Part shown: positions 9,161 to 15,392 of the stretch, one piece after another
Position numbering within the stretch: position 1 is the stretch's first letter
Layout of the letters: each line of letters opens with the position of its first letter
Origin: CAYUNT01 sp964446285
GTDB taxonomy: Bacteria; Sumerlaeota; Sumerlaeia; SLMS01; CAYUNT01
DNA: 17,391 nucleotides
Direction: 5' to 3'
NCBI GenBank assembly: GCA_964446285.1
Contig: CAYUNT010000093.1
Span: 1-17,391 of the forward strand
Made by a program: the position numbers and the translations under genes
Notes under the pieces: generated by a model
Databases searched by the model: none
The model's input: the letters and a program-made list of their open reading frames with translations, nothing else
What the model was told of the DNA's origin: nothing

Positions 9161-9670
9161 TCACTCGTTTCGATACTCGCTCCGCCATTCCGCGAGCGAA
9201 CGATGCCCGGACGTGTCCGCCAGCCATTGAACGGTTTTATACAGAACGTCGTATAGGGTGCCGACGCTTTTGTCGCCGGTGGCGTGCAAGTCCAGGGATA
9301 ATTTCCAGTAATCGCCTTGCAGAATTAAATTGGCAAAGGGCGGAAAATCGATATCCATACTTGTGGGGCGCGGCACAAAATTCGTGGTGTGAAGAACTTT
9401 GATAATAGGATCTGTTTTCACGGGCACAATTACGGGCGGCCCAGCCACTTCATAATGGTTTGGCTCAATTTTACGAACAGATTGCCCCACTATAGCGCGG
9501 CCATTATATCGTCCGCAAAGCAGCACATTGTGAGTTCCAAACGAAGGCCCCATGAAGCGGGTCCATAATAATGCCCAATAACTATCATTCGACCTTGCCG
9601 GATATGCTTTATCCAGGCACTCCAGGAGGCAAAGCGCCTGTGATTCCCAATCCTTGGGTCTATCCCCCAC
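9161..9670 (-). CDS. Hypothetical protein, 169 residues, GTG start
   Basis: I do not recognise a family. The GTG start at 9670 is preceded by GGAG at an eight-base spacing, which supports it as a real gene. The product has no signal peptide, no membrane segment and no low-complexity tract. It is rich in aromatic residues (YWALLW near 30-35, a GDYWKL segment near 118) and reads like a compact soluble alpha/beta protein. It points toward the giant gene, with 53 bp between the two stop codons. The DNA is visibly less GC-rich than its neighbours (about 52% in one 60-base stretch that I counted), which hints at acquired or fast-evolving DNA. It is flanked on the other side by a repeat-bearing gap, as orphan or accessory genes often are. 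A coding gene is likely; its function is unknown. Confidence 0.62.
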   Translation of the reverse strand: MGDRPKDWESQALCLLECLDKAYPARSNDSYWALLWTRFMGPSFGTHNVLLCGRYNGRAIVGQSVRKIEPNHYEVAGPPVIVPVKTDPIIKVLHTTNFVPRPTSMDIDFPPFANLILQGDYWKLSLDLHATGDKSVGTLYDVLYKTVQWLADTSGHRSLAEWRSEYRNE

Positions 9671-9678
9671 TTTTCATT

Positions 9679-9682
9679 CTCC
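9679..9682 (-). promoter_or_regulatory. Ribosome binding site selecting the GTG start at 9670
   Basis: On the minus strand GGAG lies eight bases before GTG. An ATG further upstream (9696) belongs to another frame, so this site decides both the frame and the start of the orphan gene. Confidence 0.55.
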
Positions 9683-9847
9683 ACATTCATTTCCACCCGG
9701 GTCTCAGGGCGACGGGCGTCACAATTTTCATAAGCCGCTTTGTATTTTCCGGACTCCGGCTCGTCAAATCAATCTCGCTTTGCGCACGCAGGCCAGGCAA
9801 CGCGCAATTCAGAAAACTGCATCCGCGCAAAGTGGAAAAGAGTTTTC

Positions 9848-9945
9848 ATTTCGCCCCTTCAGGGCTGGGGGGGTGAGGGATCGCGCGAACCCAGGCTTTC
9901 GCTTCGCTCCGACCTGGGCTAAAAAATCGCCGCGCCTTCAGCGCT
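9848..9945. repeat. Triple-hairpin extragenic repeat
   Basis: Three short hairpins follow one another. The first is GCCC/GGGC (9853-9856 with 9862-9865) closing the loop CTTCA. The second is CCCAGG/CCTGGG (9890-9895 with 9913-9918), with a TTCGCTTCGCTC-type interior. The third is GCGC/GCGC (9932-9935 with 9941-9944), again closing the loop CTTCA. The arrangement, especially the CCAGG...CCTGGG core followed by an A-run and a 'CGCGCCTTCAGCGCT' hairpin, resembles intergenic repeats I associate with planctomycete, acidobacterial and related genomes. That attribution is from memory. It may act as a bidirectional terminator or RNA-stabilising structure. Confidence 0.6.
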
Positions 9946-10329
9946 GACTTCCGGGTCAAGCCGATGCCGGGGAATGAATTCCTGCCAAACTCTTCCCAAC
10001 CCTGGCATGGGGAGTTCCATCCTCGCGGATTGGCCGCCATGCGCCCTCTTGCATTCTCCTGAGTTGCGCACGGCCGGATAAATGAACCCAACTTTCGGTT
10101 GCGTCGGTCCGCCCGGCGGTTTCAGCATAACGTTTCAAGGCGGATGGTTCCCGCATCCGAGTGGTTGTCCGCTCCTGTTCCCGCAGCGAAACGCGGCCCT
10201 TGGTGGATTCTACCCGCAGCTCCCAGCCCCTCTGAGGAATCTGTTTTTTTCGAGGAGGCACGGCTACGAGGAGCCTGCCGGGTGGATAGCAGGTGGAGCG
10301 TCTCGAAAACTACGCCTGGATTTTGAAAC

Positions 10330-10351
10330 GCGCGCTTGCGGCGCGCCTTTT
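10330..10351 (+). terminator. Terminator-like hairpin in the leader of the receiver-PATAN-roadblock gene
   Basis: GCGCGC at 10330-10335 pairs with GCGCGC at 10341-10346 around a five-base loop, followed by a short T-run (10348-10352). It lies about 65 bp before the start codon at 10417. It could end a transcript from the gap or act as an attenuator. The stem is only six pairs and the T-run is short, so it may also be inert. Confidence 0.35.
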
Positions 10352-10416
10352 TCCCATCCCTCTCAGGCCAGGGAAACTCCCCGGCGAAGGTTTGTGATTG
10401 CGAAGGCCAGGTTCCA

Positions 10417-11718
10417 ATGGTCAGGCGCCGGTTGCTGCTAGTCCTGGATGATGAAAAGGCCGCGTGCGATCAGTTAATGACGCATTTGGCGCGATTCCGG
10501 GATTGGTGCGATGTCGAGGTGTTTCACGAGTGGCTCGAAGCCCAGCCCGTGGTCCTCGAGCGCGCGCCAGACCTGCTTTTGCTCGATCCGCGCCTGCCCG
10601 ATTGCGATGGACTCGATCTTATCCGGATGTTCGTGATCGAGCATCCCGAGGCGGCCGTGGTCATCCTGCTCCCGCACGGGCTGGAAAACCTCGGGCAGGA
10701 GGCGCTCGAAAGCGGCGCGGTGGGGATTCTGACCAAGCCGTATCAAGCCTCGCAGGTGGATGAAATCGTCTCGCGCAGCCTGGGCATCCGCTATGGGCTG
10801 GGGGGGAATGTTGATGGAATTTCGCTTTCGGACCTGGTGCAGCTGATTCACGCGAAAAAGTGGGACCGCACCGTGCTGGTGCACAGCGGCGATGGCAAAG
10901 TCGGGCGGATCCACTTCCTCAAGGGCGAAGTTCTGCATGTGGAAGCCGACGAGGCCAAGGGCATCGAGGCATTTAACGAGATTCTTCAGTGGCCCCAGGG
11001 GCGGTTTGAAATCCGCACGGGATGCTATACCGCGACGCGGAGCGTTCGGATTCCCACGATGCAGTTGCTTCTCGACGGGCTTCGCCAGCACGACGAAAGC
11101 GGCAAAATGCAGGAGGCGGAGGAAAGCCTGCTCGGAAGCGATGAACAGATCGGGGCCATGTTCGACTCGATTCTTGTCGGCGCCGAAGGGGAGGAAGCCA
11201 TCGAGAATCTGGCGCAAGATGTGGCGGATGAATCCGGGGAAGAAGAACCCCAGCCCGCCAAAGGGCCTGCTTCCGCGCCTGGCGGAGCGTCAGGGGGACC
11301 CGCGGGCGCAGGCGGAACCGGCACGCTGCCCATTTCGGCCATAGGCGAGGCGCTAATGCGGATTTTGGCCGAATTGCGCGCGCGGTGGGGCATCGCGGAT
11401 TGGTGCGCCATCGTGGATGAACGGGGATTTGTGCTGGCCGGGGACCTTGCCAGCCCGGTGGCGGACCGTTTTTGGAGCCTTTTATTTGGCGCCACGGCCG
11501 CTTTTTTTGACGACTCCGCCGCCCAGCACGGGCGGGGGCTTTTCCGCCAAGCTGTACTTTCTGGCTCCCGGGGTGCGTTGGTTGTCTTGACGATCCCCCG
11601 CACCTCGTGCTTTCTTGTCGCCACGATCAAGCCCGAGGCCCGTCTTGGCCTTGCCTTGACCGGCCTTGAAGCGTCTCTGGACCGCTTAAGTCACGCCCTC
11701 CAGGAATTTTTGTCATGA
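10417..11718 (+). CDS. Response regulator with receiver, PATAN (DUF4388) and roadblock domains
   Basis: A 433-residue cytoplasmic regulator. Residues 5-122 form a receiver domain with acidic pocket Asp11-Asp12-Glu13, phosphoacceptor Asp57 (LLLLDPRLPD) and Lys107 (LTKPY). The usual switch Thr/Ser is absent: the segment reads VVILLPHG at 81-88. Residues 130-226 match PATAN/DUF4388 (SLSDLVQLI, GRIHFLKGEVLHVE). A Glu/Pro/Gly-rich linker spans about 240-315. Residues 320-433 look like a roadblock/LC7 domain (WCAIVDERGFVLAGDL), the fold of MglB, the GTPase-activating partner of MglA. The start at 10417 begins at the receiver's first beta strand and follows a weak CAGG; an upstream in-frame extension to 10336 looks non-homologous. 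Its stop codon overlaps the mglA start (ATGA), implying coupled translation. I infer that it controls the GTPase in response to phosphorylation. Confidence 0.9.
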   Translation: MVRRRLLLVLDDEKAACDQLMTHLARFRDWCDVEVFHEWLEAQPVVLERAPDLLLLDPRLPDCDGLDLIRMFVIEHPEAAVVILLPHGLENLGQEALESGAVGILTKPYQASQVDEIVSRSLGIRYGLGGNVDGISLSDLVQLIHAKKWDRTVLVHSGDGKVGRIHFLKGEVLHVEADEAKGIEAFNEILQWPQGRFEIRTGCYTATRSVRIPTMQLLLDGLRQHDESGKMQEAEESLLGSDEQIGAMFDSILVGAEGEEAIENLAQDVADESGEEEPQPAKGPASAPGGASGGPAGAGGTGTLPISAIGEALMRILAELRARWGIADWCAIVDERGFVLAGDLASPVADRFWSLLFGATAAFFDDSAAQHGRGLFRQAVLSGSRGALVVLTIPRTSCFLVATIKPEARLGLALTGLEASLDRLSHALQEFLS

Positions 11719-12317
11719 GCATTATTCGGCTAGAAGACCGGCAAATCCATTCCAAAATTGTGTATTATGGACCGGGCCTCTCCGGAAAAACAAAGAACCT
11801 GGAATGGATTTATAATCATATCAATCCTAAGTGGCGAGGAAAGATGCTTTCGGTCGCCACGGAGACCGAACGCACGCTCTTTTTCGACTTTCTTCCGCTT
11901 TCGCTCTCGCTTGCCTACAATTTCCGCTCGATTTTCCAGTTCTACACGGTTCCGGGGCAGTCTTTTTACAACGCCACGCGGCGGGCCGTGCTCGAAAACG
12001 TCGATGGGGTTGTTTTTGTGGCGGATTCGCAGGAGGAGCGCCTGGACGCCAATATCGACAGTTTCTTCAACCTCGAGGAAAACCTCAATTCCTACGGCCT
12101 GACGCTGCGCAGCATTCCCATCGTCATGCAATACAACAAACGCGACCTTCCCACAGCGCTGCCGATCGAAACGCTCCAGCTCGAGATCAACACTATGGGA
12201 TTTCCGGAGCTGGAGGGGGTGGCCATCACGGGGCAGGGAGTGCTTGAAACGATGAAAATGATCGTTTCTCACGTTCACCGCCGCGCCAAGGAGACCCTTT
12301 TTGGCGAAACCGCCTGA
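11715..12317 (+). CDS. mglA: MglA-type polarity GTPase
   Basis: A 200-residue small Ras-like GTPase of the MglA family, which sets the leading cell pole in Myxococcus motility and acts in the cytoplasm and at the poles. The P-loop is GPGLSGKT at 19-26 with Gly21, Lys25 and Thr26. Switch I carries Arg53 (TETERTLFF). The G3 motif is TVPGQ at 78-82, with Gln82 in place of the classical DxxG form, as in other MglA proteins. NKRD at 141-144 gives guanine specificity, and TGQG at 172-175 is the G5 region. By family numbering Arg53 and Gln82 are the intrinsic catalytic residues, so the enzyme should hydrolyse GTP. CAGGA precedes the ATG by nine bases. It overlaps the upstream regulator by 4 bp. The partner role of that gene's roadblock domain is inferred from known MglA-MglB pairs. 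Whether this organism glides, twitches or uses MglA for another polar process cannot be told. Confidence 0.95.
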   Translation: MSIIRLEDRQIHSKIVYYGPGLSGKTKNLEWIYNHINPKWRGKMLSVATETERTLFFDFLPLSLSLAYNFRSIFQFYTVPGQSFYNATRRAVLENVDGVVFVADSQEERLDANIDSFFNLEENLNSYGLTLRSIPIVMQYNKRDLPTALPIETLQLEINTMGFPELEGVAITGQGVLETMKMIVSHVHRRAKETLFGETA

Positions 12318-12320
12318 AAA

Positions 12321-12360
12321 GCCGTCCGCCTGAGGCGGGCCGGTTTATATCTTTTCGTTT
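12321..12360 (+). terminator. Possible Rho-independent terminator after mglA
   Basis: A GC-rich imperfect stem (CCGTCCGCC, loop TGA, GGCGGGCCGG, with a one-base bulge) at about 12322-12342 is followed by a T-rich tract containing TTTATATCTTTTCGTTTT. It lies four bases after the mglA stop codon. If active, it separates mglA from the next gene at least partly. Confidence 0.5.
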
Positions 12361-12406
12361 TGCAATTTTCCTGTCATAGGCGCCGCATCCTTTGCCGCAT
12401 TTCTCC

Positions 12407-14323
12407 ATGACCCCACAGCCCTCTCAAAAAAACGATTCCTCCCTCCTGCGTTTCGATTCGCAGCGCGTTACCGCGATTATCGAATGCCTGGACGTCATGC
12501 GCCGCCTGATCGGGCGCGTGCTGGGGCATGGCGTGAGGCCAGAGGATTTTATTCAGGAACTCCTGATCGAGGTCCGGGACCTGATCGAGGAACTTTCGTT
12601 CCGAAATCCGCAAAATCCCCCGACGGCGCGCCTCATCGGACGGATTCCCCCGATGCGCCGGCAGGTGTATTCCACGCCGCCTCCCATTCACTCCGTCGCG
12701 GGTGAACCGCTGAAGGACATGCAGAAAATTTTCCTGGGAGACTTGGTGATTTATCTCGACAGGGCGTGTCAACTTCTCGGTTCTCGAAATCCCAATGCGC
12801 TTCCCCTCGAAGGCACGCGCGATTTCATGAACGGCCTCATGATGGGGATGATCATCCTTCTGACGGATTTTCTCGATGAGGACCTTTACGAGCCGTATGA
12901 CCTGACGGAACTGGTGGCGGCTTTGTCGAATTCGCTTCCCGAGGAAGTGGCGCCCGAGCCGCCGCCGCCGGATGTTTTGCCCGCAGAGCCTTCCGCGGCG
13001 GAAAAACTGCCCGAAGCGCCGCCCCTTGCCGCGCCAGCCGAATCCGCCACGCAAGAGCCGGCCTCCATCAAGGCCGCCATCGCTCAGGCCCTGCGATCCG
13101 ATGGCGAGGGCTGGGCCATCGACAGCCAGGGGATTCTCCACACCCCCGAGGAAGCCGCCAGCGATTCCGGCCGCCTCATGCACGCTCTTGCCGAAAGCGA
13201 AGTTCCGGACAGCGCGTGGTCGGAGCTGTTCGACAGCGGCGGCGAGGAAACGCCTGCCGCGCCGGGCGAGGACGTTGCCGCCGCGCCAGATTCGCACAGC
13301 CAGGAGCTAGATGATATTCACAGCCAGGAAGTCCGGCGCCTTTTCACCTCGATTGCGCGCCAGTTCTGCCAGCCTTTCCCCTCGCTTCTTTCCAATTTGC
13401 AAACCAAAGACCTCGCGCCAGAGCATCTGGAGGGGCTGTTTGGAATCGTTCTGAATATGCATAACTCCGCCCAGCAATTCGGATACGAGGAATTGCGCCA
13501 GGCGATGCTTCCCATGCGCCGCGTCCTCGAGCATTCGCAGTGCGATCCCGAGCGCCTCAGCGCCAAGGACCAGTTGCAGATATTGGCGGAATACGATCAT
13601 TTGTGCGTCTCGTTTCCGGATGTATTCGAGCCGATTGCGCGCCAGGAGCGCGGGCAGCGCCTCAAGGAATCCATCATCATTATGGAAGAACTTCGGGCGA
13701 TCAAGGGACTGGGCAACCGCCGGATCACGCGCCTGTTTGCCGCTGGCATTTCGGATTTGCGTTCGTTCTGCAACGCGCGCCTGGAGGATTTCGCCGCCGT
13801 CTCGTCGATCGACCGCGATTTGGGCGAGCGCATCCTTATGGCATTCAAGCCTTATGAAGTTCTCGTCGCTCCCTATCTGGGCGAAGAACTGGCGCTGAAA
13901 TTCCGCGAGGAACAGCGCCTGCACTTGCGCCAGGAAATCGCCCATCTGCGCCAGGTCAATTACCACTACCTGGCGGAATCGAAAAAGCCGCGTTTTCGCG
14001 AGCGGCGCCAGCATTTGCGCGAACTCCACCGCGCGCGCGAACTTGCCATGGGACGCATCCGATGCACACTCGCCGTTCTTGACGAGTTCGAACTGATCGA
14101 GTCAATGCGGCGCATCCGGTATGAAAAGCGCCTGGAAATAATGGAAAATCATTTGCGCGCCTCGGGATTGGAGCCGCTTCCCTTTGCGCCGCCCCCCTCC
14201 CCGCCGCCCGGGGAATCCGAAGGCCTTGCTTTTGATAACAGTGAATCCACAAAGCAGGCCGCAAATCCCGCGGAAGCCAACCCAGGCGCTCCTTCCCCCT
14301 CGCAAGGAGAAGCATCCGGATAG
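12407..14323 (+). CDS. Scaffold-like protein with degenerate Hpt-like region, helix-hairpin-helix and coiled coil
   Basis: A 638-residue cytoplasmic protein with no signal peptide or membrane segment; I do not recognise a named family. Residues 15-175 are helical. About 178-300 is a Pro/Ala/Glu linker including PPPP. About 305-400 resembles a histidine phosphotransfer domain (LNMHNSAQQFGYEEL at 349-363, against the HxLKGSAxxFG signature), but the phosphoacceptor His position is occupied by Leu. Residues 429-477 form a helix-hairpin-helix of the HHH_5 type (IKGLGNRRITRLFAAGISDL). About 495-585 is a long charged coiled coil, followed by a Pro/Ser/Ala tail. The ATG at 12407 was chosen over a TTG at 12392; neither has a clear ribosome binding site. 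It follows mglA by 89 bp with a possible terminator between. Its position next to the roadblock/MglA pair makes it a candidate partner in the same pathway. That is inference. Confidence 0.82.
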   Translation: MTPQPSQKNDSSLLRFDSQRVTAIIECLDVMRRLIGRVLGHGVRPEDFIQELLIEVRDLIEELSFRNPQNPPTARLIGRIPPMRRQVYSTPPPIHSVAGEPLKDMQKIFLGDLVIYLDRACQLLGSRNPNALPLEGTRDFMNGLMMGMIILLTDFLDEDLYEPYDLTELVAALSNSLPEEVAPEPPPPDVLPAEPSAAEKLPEAPPLAAPAESATQEPASIKAAIAQALRSDGEGWAIDSQGILHTPEEAASDSGRLMHALAESEVPDSAWSELFDSGGEETPAAPGEDVAAAPDSHSQELDDIHSQEVRRLFTSIARQFCQPFPSLLSNLQTKDLAPEHLEGLFGIVLNMHNSAQQFGYEELRQAMLPMRRVLEHSQCDPERLSAKDQLQILAEYDHLCVSFPDVFEPIARQERGQRLKESIIIMEELRAIKGLGNRRITRLFAAGISDLRSFCNARLEDFAAVSSIDRDLGERILMAFKPYEVLVAPYLGEELALKFREEQRLHLRQEIAHLRQVNYHYLAESKKPRFRERRQHLRELHRARELAMGRIRCTLAVLDEFELIESMRRIRYEKRLEIMENHLRASGLEPLPFAPPPSPPPGESEGLAFDNSESTKQAANPAEANPGAPSPSQGEASG

Positions 14324-14496
14324 CATTTTCTTCCTCTCCAGGCACGCGCTCGCAAACCTGGACAAGCCTCCGGCCCCGAGCCGGACTCCAGTACTGCAGC
14401 ACCGGCGCGTCCGCCGGATCCGCTCAAACCCCGCCGCTTTTTTGCCCGCCAATCTCTGGCCGGCTTCTCTCCAAATCCGCTCCAGGAGATCACGAT

Positions 14497-15354
14497 ATGG
14501 TCAAGGGCCTTATCATCGCCGCAGGCTACGGAACCCGCTTTCTCCCCGCCACGAAGACTGTTCCCAAGGAATTGTTTCCGCTCGGGACCAAGCCGTCCAT
14601 TCTCTTCATCGTTGAAGAAATGGTTCAGGCCGGAATCAACGAAATCGTAATGATCACCAGCCGCCGCAAAAAGGCGCTGGAGGATTTCTTTGACCGCGAG
14701 ATGGAACTCGAAGGGGAATTTCAGAAGGCCGGAGACACAAAGAAACTGGCGAAACTTTCCACGCCGAAATGCTCGATCGCTTTTGTGCGCCAGGAAGAAA
14801 TGCGCGGCACGGGACACGCCATGCTTACAGCGGCGCCGTTCCTTGGCGACAGCCCCTTTGTCATGGCGTTTCCGGACGACATTTTCCTCGGCGAACCGTC
14901 GCTTTCGCGCCAGTTGATCGACGTCTATAACCGGACCAAGTGCACGGTGCTGGCGCTTTTCGAGGAAACCGGCGATGTTTCGCGCTATGGCGTGGCCGAG
15001 GTGCGCCGCGAGGGCGAAATCCTCCGCGTTTTGCGCGAAATCGAAAAACCCGCCCCCGGCACTGAGCCGAGCAAACTCACTTCTTACGGGCGCTTCCTCT
15101 TCACGCCCGACATTTTCCCGCATCTGCGCGCCAAATTTGAGCAATTCCAGGGCAAGGAATTCTATCACGTCGAGGGAATCAACGCCTTGGCCGCCGAAGG
15201 CCGCGTGGTGGGCCATATTTACACCAATCCGCGCCTCGATACGGGTGAACCGCTCGGATATGTTCAGGCAATGGTGGATTATGCCTTGTTGCAGCCCGAG
15301 TGGCGCGCCCAGATGCTGGCGTTTTTGCAGAAAAGGCTCAGCGAATCCGCCTGA
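14497..15354 (+). CDS. galU: UTP-glucose-1-phosphate uridylyltransferase-like protein (GalU family)
   Basis: A 285-residue cytoplasmic nucleotidyltransferase. GalU makes UDP-glucose from UTP and glucose-1-phosphate for cell-envelope and capsule sugars. The nucleotide loop is AAGYGTRFLPATK at 8-20, followed by PKELFPL. Further landmarks are RGTGHAM at 103-109, the metal-binding DDI at 127-129, GDVSRYGV at 159-166, EKP at 183-185, GRF at 198-200 and DTG at 248-250. The length is near the family norm (about 290-300). AGGAG eight bases before the ATG supports the start. One stretch differs: where GalU usually reads an IQLTDAI-type motif, this has FYHVEGI at 222-228. The family is clear; exact sugar specificity (glucose-1-phosphate or a related sugar) is less so. 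It stands alone, 173 bp after the scaffold gene, and converges on the caspase-like gene with 38 bp between. Confidence 0.88.
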   Translation: MVKGLIIAAGYGTRFLPATKTVPKELFPLGTKPSILFIVEEMVQAGINEIVMITSRRKKALEDFFDREMELEGEFQKAGDTKKLAKLSTPKCSIAFVRQEEMRGTGHAMLTAAPFLGDSPFVMAFPDDIFLGEPSLSRQLIDVYNRTKCTVLALFEETGDVSRYGVAEVRREGEILRVLREIEKPAPGTEPSKLTSYGRFLFTPDIFPHLRAKFEQFQGKEFYHVEGINALAAEGRVVGHIYTNPRLDTGEPLGYVQAMVDYALLQPEWRAQMLAFLQKRLSESA

Positions 15355-15392
15355 CGCGCGCGCGATTCGCCGTTCGCCCCGGCACTAACAGC

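Larger units (their letters stand above)
9671..10416. other. 746-bp gap holding extragenic repeats and a terminator-like hairpin
   Basis: No convincing gene was found; open frames here are short, overlap on both strands and lack family resemblance. It carries the triple-hairpin repeat at 9848-9945 and a GC hairpin with a T-run at 10330-10351. The last 200 bp presumably contain the promoter and leader of the receiver-PATAN-roadblock gene, but I could not pick a credible -35/-10 pair. Confidence 0.65.

Noticed and set aside
10082..10441. 119-codon open frame before the receiver-PATAN-roadblock gene
   Set aside because: It overlaps the real gene start, has no good ribosome binding site, and shows no recognisable motif.
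14324..14496. CGGCGCGTCCGCCG hairpin before galU as a terminator
   Set aside because: The following T-run is more than 20 bases away, so the geometry does not fit; nothing else recognisable in this 173-bp gap.
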